From: an uncultured Mediterraneibacter sp.
Lineage (GTDB): Bacteria > Bacillota > Clostridia > Lachnospirales > Lachnospiraceae
Length of the DNA stretch: 59,503 nucleotides
Reading direction: 5' to 3'
Assembly: GCA_944377745.1 (NCBI GenBank)
Contig: CALWFV010000017.1
Location: 1 to 59,503, forward strand
Position numbers and translations under genes: made by a program. A model generated the notes under the pieces. That model saw only the letters and a program-made list of their open reading frames with translations, did not search any database and was not told where the DNA came from. Position 1 is the first letter of the stretch. Every line of letters starts with the position of its first letter. This document shows positions 27,529-37,289 of this stretch, piece by piece.

Positions 27529-28371
27529 ATGGAACGCAAACATTTAAATCGCAAAGTATCTAAAATAGGGATGATTATATTTTCAGTGGTGTTTGTGCTT
27601 CTGATCATTCTGCCGTTTGTATGGCTTGCGCTGGCAGCTTTTAAAAATATGCGTGAACTGTATGCATCTCCGGTGCAGATCCTGCCATCGTCTCTGAGTC
27701 TGGATAACTTTATTGAAGCGTTTACAGTTCAGCCGATGGCGCAGTATATACTGAACAGCGTGATCGTTTCTCTGGTATCAACCGTCCTTATCATTGTAAT
27801 AGGGTGTATGGCGAGCTTTTCACTTGCAAGGACTAAGATCAAGGGGAAGAGGCTGATCCTCCTCCTTCTGCTGACAATCACATTGCTTCCGCCTATTACC
27901 CTGCTGAATCCCATCTATCTGATGATGAGTAAAATGGGGCTGTTGAATACGCGGATCGGTCTTGCGCTGGTTCTGGTGGCGATTGAGCTTCCGTCGGCTG
28001 TCTGGTATCTGATGACATTTTTCCAGACGATTCCCGACACTATAGAAGAGAGCGCTATGATCGACGGAGCAACGATACCGCAGACTTTCGTGAAAATCCT
28101 TCTTCCGGTGGTTCGCCCTGGAATATTTACGATCAGTATTATGACATTTATCAATACCTGGAACAACTATATTTTCCCGCTCGTGCTGAATCCGACAAAA
28201 GATGCCAGAGTAGTTACAGTGGCTCTTACAATGTATTCAGGCGATACATATACACCCTGGAATCTGATCGCGGCAGCTGCGATCGTTGCGAGTATTCCGC
28301 TTATCATTATGGTTCTTGCCATCCAGAAACGTATAATTTCAGGTATGATGGACGGAGCGGTCAAGGGTTAA
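27529..28371 (+). CDS. Sugar ABC transporter permease (MalG type)
   Basis: The second membrane subunit, 280 residues. The start at 27529 follows GGAGGTG. It shows a first span around residues 15-37, further spans, the EAA loop EESAMIDGATIPQTFVKILLP, and the standard C-terminus SGMMDGAVKG. No ATPase gene is in the operon, so it presumably shares a general sugar ATPase encoded elsewhere. Its stop codon overlaps the last bases of the convergent LysR gene by four bases. Confidence 0.93.
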   Translation: MERKHLNRKVSKIGMIIFSVVFVLLIILPFVWLALAAFKNMRELYASPVQILPSSLSLDNFIEAFTVQPMAQYILNSVIVSLVSTVLIIVIGCMASFSLARTKIKGKRLILLLLLTITLLPPITLLNPIYLMMSKMGLLNTRIGLALVLVAIELPSAVWYLMTFFQTIPDTIEESAMIDGATIPQTFVKILLPVVRPGIFTISIMTFINTWNNYIFPLVLNPTKDARVVTVALTMYSGDTYTPWNLIAAAAIVASIPLIIMVLAIQKRIISGMMDGAVKG

Positions 28372-29291
28372 AAGGGATATTTTTCAAAACATTGAGCGTT
28401 ATATTCAGTGAATAGACGCATGGTTTCTGTCAAAACTGTGTCATCTCTGTACGCAAGATACCAGGGTTTTGAGTATGGCCTGTGGGGAAGAGAATAGTAT
28501 ACAGGAGGGTCCTGGTATCCTGTCTGCAGAGAGATTGACATTTCAAAAACAAATGAGAGACCTAAATTGGCAGCGGTCAGAAAGTGAATGTATTCACCCG
28601 CATGAGTTACGATACGGACAACAGGCTCAACATGATATGTTTTAAAGAAAGTCTGAGCATACTGGAAGATCGTATCATCAGATGACTGCATGACAAAATC
28701 CTGCCCATCCAGTTCTTCAGGTGTGATAACGGGATAGCGTCCGTCAAATTCATGATGATTCTGATTTATGGGATGATTTTTCGGGACAGCGATCAGGAGC
28801 TGTTCGTTAAAGATCAGTTTTTTCTTCAGCGGCATATATTCGGGCGGGTTGCAGAACCCCATATCAACTGAGCCGTCAAGAAGCAGAGGTTCTACCTCAA
28901 AGCTGTCGACTTCGTTGACGACCACCTGTATATCAGGATACTTTTCGTAAAATCTTGGCAGGACATAGCTCATGAGCAGAAATGCCCGGGGTTTTGTGAT
29001 TGCGATGTTCAAAACCTCTGGAGTAGTCGGAAGATTAAGACCCTTGATATTATTGAGCGCAAGATAGTATTCATTCAGAATACGTTTGGCGCTGGATCTT
29101 AGGATAACACCACTGGGGAGGAGCTGAAGAGATGAGCCGCTCCGATGAAAAAGCGGGACACCGATTTCCTGTTCCAGCCTGGAAATCTGCTGGCTTAATG
29201 CAGGCTGGGACACATACAGTTTATGAGATGCTTTTGTGAAACTTAATTCTTCGCATACACATAGAAAATTTTCAAGCTGATTAAAGTTCAT
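28368..29291 (-). CDS. LysR family transcriptional regulator of the ascorbate-like locus
   Basis: A 307-residue LysR-type regulator. The helix-turn-helix region reads MNFNQLENFLCVCEELSFTKASHKLYVSQPALSQQISRLEQEIG, followed by the two-lobe effector domain. ATG 29291 is used because AGGAGG lies 6 bases upstream on the minus strand; an ATG at 29315 gives an atypical N-terminus. It converges on the permeases and diverges, with only 41 bases between, from the GH31 gene. That position suggests it controls the glycosidase/kinase/Ula operon in response to the imported sugar or an intermediate. Confidence 0.92.
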   Translation of the reverse strand: MNFNQLENFLCVCEELSFTKASHKLYVSQPALSQQISRLEQEIGVPLFHRSGSSLQLLPSGVILRSSAKRILNEYYLALNNIKGLNLPTTPEVLNIAITKPRAFLLMSYVLPRFYEKYPDIQVVVNEVDSFEVEPLLLDGSVDMGFCNPPEYMPLKKKLIFNEQLLIAVPKNHPINQNHHEFDGRYPVITPEELDGQDFVMQSSDDTIFQYAQTFFKTYHVEPVVRIVTHAGEYIHFLTAANLGLSFVFEMSISLQTGYQDPPVYYSLPHRPYSKPWYLAYRDDTVLTETMRLFTEYNAQCFEKYPF

Positions 29292-29332
29292 ATTAGCCTC
29301 CTTAAAAAATATCACATGATGAGGTAAAATCT

Positions 29333-31735
29333 ATGTATTCCTTCAAAGAAATTTATCATTATAAAACAACTCCATATATGAACAGAGATTCCGTTGTCCA
29401 GGGAGAGAACTACAGGATCACCGTCCTTACAGAGGGGCTTTTCCGACTGGAATATTCAGAAAATGGTATTTTTACAGATCAGGCAACACAGATGGCAATC
29501 AACAGATATTTTGAAAAGCCGGATTTTCGGGTAATAGATTCAGAGGAATCCCTGGAAATCTATACTTCAAGACTCTATCTGAAATACAATAAGCAGTGCT
29601 TTTCGTCGTATGGCCTTCGAGTTGAAGTGATCTCCAATCTGAGCAATTATGACAATGTATGGCATTATGGAGACAAAGTGAAAGACCTGGGGGGAACTGC
29701 CCGCACACTGGATAAAGTAGATGGTGCCTGCCCGCTGGACCATGGTCTGATGTCACGGTTTGGTTTTTCTGTTATCGATGACAGTAAAACAGCTTTGATC
29801 GAAGAGGATGGAAGGATCCTCCCAAGACCGGACGGGATAAAGGATATCTATTTCTTTGGCTATGGTCATGACTATAAGGAATGTCTGAGTACATTTTATC
29901 ATCTTTGCGGAAAAATGCCAATGGTGCCAAGATACGTTTTGGGAAATTGGTGGAGCCGATATTATGAATACAGTGAAGAGTCATTCTGTCAGCTGATAAG
30001 AGATTTTGAGAAGGAGAAGATCCCGTTTTCGGTGGCGGTTGTTGATATGGACTGGCACATCGTTGATATTGATCCCAAATATGGTTCGGGTTGGACGGGA
30101 TATACATGGAATAAAAAACTGTTCCCGGATCCGGAAAGATTTATCAGATGGCTTCATGATCGTGGAATGAAGGTTACCTTGAACATGCATCCTGCCGCAG
30201 GGGTGAGGGCATATGAAGAATGCTATCCGGAATTTGCAGAGTATATGGGAGTTGATCAGGAAGCAGAAGAACCGGTCGTGTTTAATATAACTGATCCGAA
30301 ATTCCTGGAGGGTTATTTTAAATATGCACATTATCCGTTGGAAAAGCAGGGCGTCGATTTTTGGTGGATCGACTGGCAGCAGGGAAACTCCAGTGATGTG
30401 AAGGGAATTGATCCCCTTTGGATGCTGAATCATTACCATTATCTTGACAATGGAAAAGATGGAAGACGTCCGCTTATTTTTTCCAGATATGCAGGCCCTG
30501 GATCACACAGATATCCTATCGGTTTTTCGGGAGATACTCTGACAACATGGGAATCACTTGACTTCCAACCTTATTTTAACGCTACAGCGGCAAATATAGG
30601 GTTCGGATGGTGGAGCCACGATATCGGCGGGCATGAACAGGGAGTAAAAAATGATATCATGGCAACACGATGGCTTCAGCTGGGAGTATTTTCTCCTGTG
30701 AACCGTCTGCATACGGCAAAGAAGATTTTTTACGGCCGTGAACCGTGGCGTTATGGAATGGAAGCCAGAGCGGTTATGGATGATTTTCTGCAATTGAGAC
30801 ACAGGCTGATCCCGTATCTTTATACAATGAATTACCACGCCTATTCAGAGGATCTCCCGATCGTGACTCCAATGTACTATAACTATCCCGATATACCGGA
30901 AGCTTATGAAGTGAAAAATCAGTTTTATTTTGGATCGGAGATGATCGTGGCTCCGGTCACATCGCCTAACATCGAAGGGATCAATATGGGAAAGGTTATC
31001 GTCTGGATCCCGGAAGGCAAATACATAGATTATTTTACAGGGATGGTTTACAGCGGGGGCAGGATGTTGACGATGTATCGAAATATCCATTCTATCCCTG
31101 TACTTGTAAAGGCGGGAAATATCATCCCGGAAACCCGGGAAATATATGGAAATGATTTCCTGAAAAATCCTGAAAGCTTTATTATAAAAGTTTTTTGCGG
31201 AGATGACGGAAGCTTTACCATGTATGAGGATGATAACCAGTCTGAAGCATACAAACAGGATGATTGCGTTAAAACAGAGTTTGAACTGAAATGGAACCGG
31301 AATGAACCGGAATTTCATATTTATCGTGCAGAAGGGAAAAGGGAACTTATTCCTCAAAAACGAAACTACAGTGTGAAATTTATTGCGCTGGAGAATCCAG
31401 CGGAAATAATGGTTTTATCCGGCAGAAAAGAGATTAAGTCGTCAGGACATTATGATAAAGAAAACAAAATTTTAAGTGTTGATGTGATTGATGTGGACAC
31501 GAATGAAGAGATTGTCATCAAATTTAAAAATGCTCTGGAAATTGCCAGAAACGACATAAAAACAAGAATATTCAATTTCCTTAACTTTGCAGAAATAGAA
31601 TATGAGCTTAAGGATGAGATATATTATCTGGTTACATCAGAGAAACCTGCAGCTGTAATATTGAATCAGCTTCAGGCCATGGGAATCAACAGAGATCTGG
31701 AACTTGTGCTGAGCGAAATGATTACCGCACAGTGA
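29333..31735 (+). CDS. Glycoside hydrolase family 31 (alpha-glucosidase/alpha-xylosidase-like)
   Basis: An 800-residue intracellular exo-acting alpha-glycosidase. The N-terminal beta domain (about residues 20-190) is followed by the GH31 barrel. The barrel carries VAVVDMDWHIVDIDPKYGSGWTGYTW, the nucleophile motif WWIDWQQG with Asp347, and FSGDTLTTW with Asp401 as the likely acid/base. A C-terminal beta domain includes MYEDDN. A further ~100 residues extend beyond the usual end. It has no signal peptide, so it acts on an imported alpha-glycoside. It opens the row GH31, FGGY kinase, ulaG, ulaE, propeller, ulaF. Which alpha-glycoside it cuts is not visible; a glucosylated ascorbate or pentose is a hypothesis from context. 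Confidence 0.92.
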   Translation: MYSFKEIYHYKTTPYMNRDSVVQGENYRITVLTEGLFRLEYSENGIFTDQATQMAINRYFEKPDFRVIDSEESLEIYTSRLYLKYNKQCFSSYGLRVEVISNLSNYDNVWHYGDKVKDLGGTARTLDKVDGACPLDHGLMSRFGFSVIDDSKTALIEEDGRILPRPDGIKDIYFFGYGHDYKECLSTFYHLCGKMPMVPRYVLGNWWSRYYEYSEESFCQLIRDFEKEKIPFSVAVVDMDWHIVDIDPKYGSGWTGYTWNKKLFPDPERFIRWLHDRGMKVTLNMHPAAGVRAYEECYPEFAEYMGVDQEAEEPVVFNITDPKFLEGYFKYAHYPLEKQGVDFWWIDWQQGNSSDVKGIDPLWMLNHYHYLDNGKDGRRPLIFSRYAGPGSHRYPIGFSGDTLTTWESLDFQPYFNATAANIGFGWWSHDIGGHEQGVKNDIMATRWLQLGVFSPVNRLHTAKKIFYGREPWRYGMEARAVMDDFLQLRHRLIPYLYTMNYHAYSEDLPIVTPMYYNYPDIPEAYEVKNQFYFGSEMIVAPVTSPNIEGINMGKVIVWIPEGKYIDYFTGMVYSGGRMLTMYRNIHSIPVLVKAGNIIPETREIYGNDFLKNPESFIIKVFCGDDGSFTMYEDDNQSEAYKQDDCVKTEFELKWNRNEPEFHIYRAEGKRELIPQKRNYSVKFIALENPAEIMVLSGRKEIKSSGHYDKENKILSVDVIDVDTNEEIVIKFKNALEIARNDIKTRIFNFLNFAEIEYELKDEIYYLVTSEKPAAVILNQLQAMGINRDLELVLSEMITAQ

Positions 31736-31775
31736 AAGCCGGTGTTGAAAATGAAAAAGAGTGAGAAGGATCAGT

Positions 31776-33251
31776 ATGAATATACTTGTTATTGATGTTG
31801 GCACATCCAGTATAAGAGGTGTGATCTATGATGAAAAAGGGCACCCGGTCTTTTGGAATCCAATAGAGTGCAGAGTCAGATATTACGAGAATGGACTGGC
31901 GGAGCAGGATCCGGAAGAGTGGATCAAAGCAGTCTATAAGATTACAGGAGAAGCGGCAAAATTTTCCGATATACACGGAATAAATATTGAAGGCATTTCT
32001 CTGACTTCGCAAAGATCCAGTATCATTCCGGTCGGAAATGACAGAAGACCACTTCGCCCTGCCATTATGTGGCAGGACAGACGTAATGCAGATATCGTAA
32101 GAGAATTTGAGCAGTATCAGGATATAGTCTACAGACATACGGGAGCAAGGATCAATACGGTTTTTTCCGGAACTAAAATGACATGGTTTAAGCGTAATGA
32201 ACCGGATCTTTACGGGAAGACGATGAAGATATGTACGATTGCCGACTATATTGTGAGCAGACTTACCGGTAATTATGCAACGGATCCCACTTATGCTTCC
32301 AGAAGTCTGCTTATGGATCTCAGAACAGAACAGTGGGACGGATCATTGACAGAGCTCTTTGAGATTGATGAGCAGAAACTTTGTGAGATTGTTCCCTCAG
32401 GAAGCATTATCGGAAATATATCCGAGGATTTTGCACGTCAGACAGGGGTTAAAAGCGGGATACCGCTGATCTCTGCCGGAGGAGATCAACAATGTGCCGC
32501 CCTGGGACAGGGGGTTATACGGGAAGGAAATGTGGGGATCACGACCGGAACGGGGGCCTTTATACTTGGATGTATTGATTCGGTCCCGGAAAATCTTAAT
32601 CCCAACATCATATGCGGCGCCCATGCAATCCCTGGGAAATATGTCCTGGAAAGCAGTGTACTTACCTGTGCTTCCCTGTATAACTGGGCGATGCGTACAT
32701 TTTTCCCGGAAACTGTTCAGATCGAGGAAGTAAACGCTGCTGTAGAAAGGGCGCCGGCAGGAGCCAATGGATGCATTGTGCTCCCATATTTTCAGGGGAG
32801 AGGCACACCGGATTTTAATGACCAGGCGGCAGGCTGTTTCGCAAATCTTAACCTGGGGACAACACGGGATGATATGGTGCGTGCACTGTTGGAAAGCATT
32901 GCGTGTGAGACTGCCATAAATCTGGAGGTGATGGAAAGCTATATTGGCAAAATTCAGAACATCTATATCGGTGGAGGACTTACCAGATTTTCGGAGTTTA
33001 ACCAGATCCAGGCGGATGTGTACCGGAAAGAAATTGTTTATGATTCCGATTTTTCGGAACAGACTTCGTTTGGAGCCTGGGCATCCGCGGCTGTTACCCT
33101 GGGAATATATGACAGCTATGAGAAGGCGATATCATTTGAAAGGGAAAAACATCATATGCGGACTTATCGACCAAGAATGCAAACACGTGAGATTTATGAA
33201 AATACCCTGAAAAAAATGCAGGAGACTTATGAGAAACTGTATGGAATATGA
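31776..33251 (+). CDS. FGGY family carbohydrate kinase (xylulokinase/LyxK-like)
   Basis: A 491-residue kinase with two actin-like domains. The first phosphate loop is IDVGTSSIRGVIYD at residues about 5-18. RPAIMWQDRRN and the second phosphate loop GITTGTGAFILG follow, then IYIGGGLTRFSEFNQIQADV near the C-terminus. ATG 31776 follows GAGAAGG. In this gene row the substrate is probably a ketopentose such as L-xylulose or L-ribulose, because the two epimerases UlaE and UlaF would carry L-xylulose 5-phosphate to D-xylulose 5-phosphate. Phosphorylation of 3-keto-L-gulonate or of ascorbate is an alternative. FGGY specificity cannot be read by eye. Confidence 0.88.
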   Translation: MNILVIDVGTSSIRGVIYDEKGHPVFWNPIECRVRYYENGLAEQDPEEWIKAVYKITGEAAKFSDIHGINIEGISLTSQRSSIIPVGNDRRPLRPAIMWQDRRNADIVREFEQYQDIVYRHTGARINTVFSGTKMTWFKRNEPDLYGKTMKICTIADYIVSRLTGNYATDPTYASRSLLMDLRTEQWDGSLTELFEIDEQKLCEIVPSGSIIGNISEDFARQTGVKSGIPLISAGGDQQCAALGQGVIREGNVGITTGTGAFILGCIDSVPENLNPNIICGAHAIPGKYVLESSVLTCASLYNWAMRTFFPETVQIEEVNAAVERAPAGANGCIVLPYFQGRGTPDFNDQAAGCFANLNLGTTRDDMVRALLESIACETAINLEVMESYIGKIQNIYIGGGLTRFSEFNQIQADVYRKEIVYDSDFSEQTSFGAWASAAVTLGIYDSYEKAISFEREKHHMRTYRPRMQTREIYENTLKKMQETYEKLYGI

Positions 33252-33314
33252 GCAGATAAAATCTCGGCAGGATCATCGCAAGCTGAGAGATTATCATATA
33301 AAAGAGGAGGAAAG

Positions 33315-34421
33315 ATGATGAGCAGGATTGATGAAATTACAAGAGAAAGCTGGATCATGAGTACATTCCCTGAATGGGGAACATGGCTGAACGAGGAAAT
33401 TGAAAATGAAGACGTAAAGCCAGGTACAGTGGCTATGTGGTGGCTCGGCTGTACAGGGGTGTGGTTTAAAACCCCGGGCGGCTGCAATATCACAGTGGAC
33501 CTCTGGTGCGGGAATGGAAAACGTACTCATGGCGACGGGAAAATGAAGGTGGGTCACCAAATGGCAAATATGTGCGGCGCTAGGGCGATGCAGCCTAATT
33601 TAAGGGCTGTTCCTTTCGTGATCGATCCCTTTGCAATAAAAAATGTGGATGCAGTTCTGGCGACCCATTATCATCAGGATCATATGAGTGCGGAATATGC
33701 GTCTCATGTGATCAAGAGTGGCATGACAACGACAGATGACAAGGGAAATGAAATCCCGGTTCCTTTTATAGGACCGAAGAAATCAGTGGAACTCTGGAAA
33801 AAATGGGGAGTGCCGGAAGAACGTTGTGTTACTGTAAAACCGGGGGATTCCATCAAGATTAAAGATATCGAGATCATAGCGTTGGACTCCTTTGACCGAA
33901 CATGTATCGTGACAACAGATTCAACCGGACCGGACAGGGAAGAGCTGACTGGAAAGTGCCCGATGGATATGGATGACAAGGCGGTAAACTATCTGATCAA
34001 AACACCCGGAGGAAATATTTATCACAGCGGAGATTCTCATTACTCAATTTATTTTGCAAAGCACGGGAAGGATTACGACATTGATGTTGCATTTGGATCA
34101 TTCGGGGAAAATCCGGTGGGAATGCAGGATAAGATGACCTCCGTCGATATACTCCGAATGGCAGAAGCGCTCCGTTGCAATGTGGTGATTCCGATTCACT
34201 ACGATGTATGGACAAACTTTATGGCGGATGTCAATGAAATCCGTGTATTGTACGATATGAAAAAAGATCGTCTTGGATATCAGTTCCATCCGTTTTTCTG
34301 GGAGGTAGGAGGCAAATATGTATATCCTACAGATAAAGACAAACGTGCTTATCATCATAGAAGGGGCTTTGAAGATTGCTTTGAAGCGCCTCAGAATATT
34401 CCGTTCCGCTCACTTCTGTGA
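33315..34421 (+). CDS. ulaG: L-ascorbate-6-phosphate lactonase
   Basis: A 368-residue metallo-beta-lactamase-fold hydrolase that opens the lactone of L-ascorbate 6-phosphate. Agreement with the enterobacterial enzyme is high along the whole length: [15 protein letters not shown] at the start, [16 protein letters not shown], the metal motif THYHQDHM (HxHxDH), [23 protein letters not shown], and the C-terminal [19 protein letters not shown]. Two adjacent ATGs (33315 and 33318) are possible starts after AGAGGAGG. It is the clearest pointer to ascorbate in this locus, yet no UlaD decarboxylase or UlaABC PTS is in the window. Confidence 0.95.
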   Translation: MMSRIDEITRESWIMSTFPEWGTWLNEEIENEDVKPGTVAMWWLGCTGVWFKTPGGCNITVDLWCGNGKRTHGDGKMKVGHQMANMCGARAMQPNLRAVPFVIDPFAIKNVDAVLATHYHQDHMSAEYASHVIKSGMTTTDDKGNEIPVPFIGPKKSVELWKKWGVPEERCVTVKPGDSIKIKDIEIIALDSFDRTCIVTTDSTGPDREELTGKCPMDMDDKAVNYLIKTPGGNIYHSGDSHYSIYFAKHGKDYDIDVAFGSFGENPVGMQDKMTSVDILRMAEALRCNVVIPIHYDVWTNFMADVNEIRVLYDMKKDRLGYQFHPFFWEVGGKYVYPTDKDKRAYHHRRGFEDCFEAPQNIPFRSLL

Positions 34422-34596
34422 TCAACACAGATAATGAGAAAAACCGGCCTGAAATATTGCTACCTGTGCCGAAAATGAAAGACAAAACCGGCAGAAAATG
34501 ATATTATATAGAAAAAGCTGGATCATAAAGCAATAAAATGGAATCGGACACGCAGGAGTGCAGATTCATCAGGTTCGGAAAGGAGATTTTTGAAAG

Positions 34597-35466
34597 ATGA
34601 AAGCGTACACAATAGGATTATATGAAAAGGCAATGCCCGGAACCCTGAGCTGGAAGGAAAAGATGCTGGCTGCGAAAAAGGCAGGATATGATTTTATTGA
34701 GATCAGCATTGACGAGACAGATGAAAAGCTGAGCAGACTTGATATGAGCAGGGATGAAAGGGTTGAACTTCAGTCCCTGATGTTTGAGACGGGGATCCCG
34801 ATCCGGACGATGTGCTTAAGCGGACATCGGAAATATCCGCTGGGGAGCAGCGATGACGCAATAAGAGCGCGGGGAATGGAGATTATGGAGAAGGCTGTCT
34901 GCCTTGCAGAAGATCTCGGTGTCCGCATCATCCAGCTCGCAGGATATGACGTTTATTATGAGGAGGGCAGTGAGGCTACCCGGGCGTATTTTCTTGAAAA
35001 TCTGAGAAAAGCAGCGGAGATGGCTTCCGCGAAAGGCATTCTTATGGGATTCGAGACGATGGAGACAGAGTTTATGAACACGGTGGAGAAAGCCATGGAC
35101 TATGTGAAGAAGGTAGATTCTGTTTATCTGAATGTCTATCCGGATCTTGGAAATATTACGAATGCAGCTGTGTCTTATGGCAAAAATGTGCTGGATGATC
35201 TTGAAACAGGGCGGGGACGCCTTGTTGCAATGCATCTGAAAGAGACTGTATCCGGGAAATTCAGGGAGATTCCCTATGGAACAGGACATGTTGACTTTGA
35301 ATCCGGGATCCGGAAAGCGTGGGAGCTGGGAGTTCGCCGATATGTGACAGAATTCTGGTATACTGGAAATCCGGAATGGGAACAGGACCTTGATCTTGCC
35401 GTGTCAAAGATGACAGCGATCCTGGACGGGCTTGCCTGTGGAGGAGAAAACAGTGAAAATCAATAA
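34597..35466 (+). CDS. ulaE: L-ribulose-5-phosphate (L-xylulose-5-phosphate) 3-epimerase
   Basis: A 289-residue TIM-barrel epimerase of the UlaE/SgaU type, converting L-xylulose 5-phosphate to L-ribulose 5-phosphate. It matches the family at YTIGLYEKAMPG, GYDFIEISIDETDEKLSRLDMSR and IRTMCLSGHRKYPLGS. Further matches are IIQLAGYDVYYE, GFETMETEF and VYLNVYPDLGNITNA. GGAAAGGAG precedes the ATG. It overlaps the start of the next gene by 14 bases, so the two are tightly coupled. The 175 bases before it contain no gene or clear promoter. Confidence 0.93.
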   Translation: MKAYTIGLYEKAMPGTLSWKEKMLAAKKAGYDFIEISIDETDEKLSRLDMSRDERVELQSLMFETGIPIRTMCLSGHRKYPLGSSDDAIRARGMEIMEKAVCLAEDLGVRIIQLAGYDVYYEEGSEATRAYFLENLRKAAEMASAKGILMGFETMETEFMNTVEKAMDYVKKVDSVYLNVYPDLGNITNAAVSYGKNVLDDLETGRGRLVAMHLKETVSGKFREIPYGTGHVDFESGIRKAWELGVRRYVTEFWYTGNPEWEQDLDLAVSKMTAILDGLACGGENSENQ

Positions 35467-36499
35467 AAAAGTGATATCGAACCTGACAAAGTGCTATGCC
35501 ATAGCACCTCTTACATATAAAGGAAAACAGCACATTCTCGTGGCGGCGGAGAAGCATGACCCGTGTTATCTTTTTGATGGAGATGGAAAACAGGTGGATA
35601 CTGTGTGGACAGAGCCGGGCGGGGTTATGACCATGGTCCAGGTGCCGGGGAGTGATGGAGTGTTCCTTGCCACGCACCGATTTTACTCTCCGAATGATTC
35701 AAAGGAGGCCAGGATCGTTATCGTTTCCCCTGTGAGTGAAGGGAAGTGGGAAGTGCGGACTCTTGTGGACCTTCCCCATGTACACAGATTCGATATTGTA
35801 CAGAGAAACGGCGTGAACTATCTGATTGCCTGTGCACTGAAATCCGGTCATGAGTTTAAAGATGACTGGTCCAAGCCCGGAAAAGTATATGCGGCGGTCC
35901 TGCCGGAAGATCTGAGCGGATTTAATGCTGATCATCAGCTTGAACTTACAGTGATCAAGGATGACATGCTCAAGAATCATGGATACTATAAGCTGGTGGA
36001 GGATAATGTGGAGAAGTGCATCATTTCCTGTGACAGCGGAGTATATCTCTTTGTTCCACCTGCATCTGAAGGTGAGAACTGGCAGATTGAAAAACTTGTG
36101 GACGAGGCTGCTAGCGACGCCGTACTTGTTGATATGGACGGCGACGGTGAGAAGGAACTGATCCTGATCTCGCCTTTCCACGGCGAACACATCTATTTTT
36201 ATAAAAAGGTAGATGGAAAATGGAAGAAGGTGTATACTTATGATACAGCGGACTTCGCTCATGCGATTTACGGAGGCACACTTCTGGGCAGGCCGGCGGT
36301 CATTATCGGGCACAGAAAAGGAGAGAGGAATCTTCTTCTGTTTACCTACAGTATGGATTCCGGAGAATATGAGGTGACTGTTCTGGACAGAGACTGCGGA
36401 CCGGCCAATGTTTTCAAATATGAGAGGGACGGGCAGGAAGTGCTCATTTCCACGAACCGCGAGATCGACGAAGTCGCGATGTATACATTTGAAGAATAG
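35453..36499 (+). CDS. Beta-propeller-like protein of unknown function in the ula-like operon
   Basis: I do not recognise a named function. The 348-residue protein has no signal peptide and consists of repeated short beta-rich segments, including a calcium-binding-like VLVDMDGDGEKELILI (FG-GAP/VCBS type, near residues 220-235) and paired segments such as YLFDGDGKQVDTVW and RPAVIIGHRKGERNLLLF. The fold is probably a six- or seven-bladed propeller. The start chosen is GTG 35453, with GGAGG eight bases upstream; a TTG at 35432 is less likely. It overlaps ulaE and is followed 15 bases later by ulaF, so it should belong to the pathway, perhaps as a lactonase-, isomerase- or sensor-like protein. 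That role is a guess. Confidence 0.75.
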   Translation: MKINKKVISNLTKCYAIAPLTYKGKQHILVAAEKHDPCYLFDGDGKQVDTVWTEPGGVMTMVQVPGSDGVFLATHRFYSPNDSKEARIVIVSPVSEGKWEVRTLVDLPHVHRFDIVQRNGVNYLIACALKSGHEFKDDWSKPGKVYAAVLPEDLSGFNADHQLELTVIKDDMLKNHGYYKLVEDNVEKCIISCDSGVYLFVPPASEGENWQIEKLVDEAASDAVLVDMDGDGEKELILISPFHGEHIYFYKKVDGKWKKVYTYDTADFAHAIYGGTLLGRPAVIIGHRKGERNLLLFTYSMDSGEYEVTVLDRDCGPANVFKYERDGQEVLISTNREIDEVAMYTFEE

Positions 36500-36514
36500 T
36501 CAGGAGGAAACGGC

Positions 36515-37210
36515 ATGTTAGAGCAGTTAAAAAAAGAAGTGTATGAGGCGAATATGATGCTGCCGAAATACGGGCTTGTCACATTTACATGGGGCAATGT
36601 CAGCGGAATCGACAGGGAGAGCGGGCTTTTTGTCATTAAACCGAGCGGAGTGGAGTATGATAAGCTGACCCCGGATGACATGGTAGTTGTCGATCTGGAT
36701 GGAAACAAGGTGGAAGGCCGTTATAATCCGTCTTCAGACACCCCGACACACGTTGTCCTGTACAACAGGTTCCCGAACGTGGGAGGGATCGTGCATACGC
36801 ATTCTTCCTGGGCGACGAGCTGGGCTCAGGCGGGACGGGATATCCCGTGCTATGGAACGACTCATGCAGACTATATTTACGGTGAGATTCCCTGTGTCAG
36901 GAATCTGACAAAGGCAGAGATCGAGGAAGCTTATGAGAAGAACACAGGTGTCCTGATTGCGGATGAATTTGAACTGCGCAACAAGGACTATATTGCAGTC
37001 CCGGCAGTGCTCTGCAAGAACCACGGTGTATTTACCTGGGGGAAAGACGCTCACGAGGCGGTACATAATGCGGTGGTGACAGAGGAAGTGGCAAAGATGG
37101 CTGCGCGCTGTGAGATGATCAATCCGGAAGTGCAGCCGGCTCCCCAGGAACTTCAGGATAAGCATTATTACAGAAAACACGGAGCCAATGCGTATTACGG
37201 TCAGAAATAG
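36515..37210 (+). CDS. ulaF: L-ribulose-5-phosphate 4-epimerase
   Basis: A 231-residue class II aldolase-fold epimerase converting L-ribulose 5-phosphate to D-xylulose 5-phosphate. Seen: [30 protein letters not shown], the zinc motif [15 protein letters not shown], the [15 protein letters not shown] segment with a further zinc His, and [22 protein letters not shown]. It is the same family as AraD; the symbol ulaF is chosen from the neighbouring ulaG and ulaE. AGGAGG precedes the ATG. A terminator-like palindrome that overlaps the next promoter follows. Confidence 0.92.
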   Translation: MLEQLKKEVYEANMMLPKYGLVTFTWGNVSGIDRESGLFVIKPSGVEYDKLTPDDMVVVDLDGNKVEGRYNPSSDTPTHVVLYNRFPNVGGIVHTHSSWATSWAQAGRDIPCYGTTHADYIYGEIPCVRNLTKAEIEEAYEKNTGVLIADEFELRNKDYIAVPAVLCKNHGVFTWGKDAHEAVHNAVVTEEVAKMAARCEMINPEVQPAPQELQDKHYYRKHGANAYYGQK

Positions 37211-37232
37211 AAGAAACGGCAGTTAGGTGAAG

Positions 37233-37264
37233 ACAGGACAGGGGATTTTTCCCTTGTCCTTTTC
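37233..37264 (+). terminator. Terminator of the ula-like operon, overlapping the uvrC promoter
   Basis: GGACAGGGGA (37236-37245) pairs with TCCCTTGTCC (37250-37259) and is followed by TTTTCC. The -35 box of the uvrC promoter lies in the right arm. Confidence 0.6.
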
Positions 37265-37282
37265 CATGCAAAACAGTATAAT
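37254..37282 (+). promoter_or_regulatory. Promoter of uvrC placing the start point at the ATG
   Basis: TTGTCC at 37254-37259, a 17-base spacer and TATAAT at 37277-37282. Transcription would begin about 7 bases later, at 37289-37290, which is the preferred uvrC start codon. Confidence 0.6.
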
Positions 37283-37289
37283 GTTAAGC

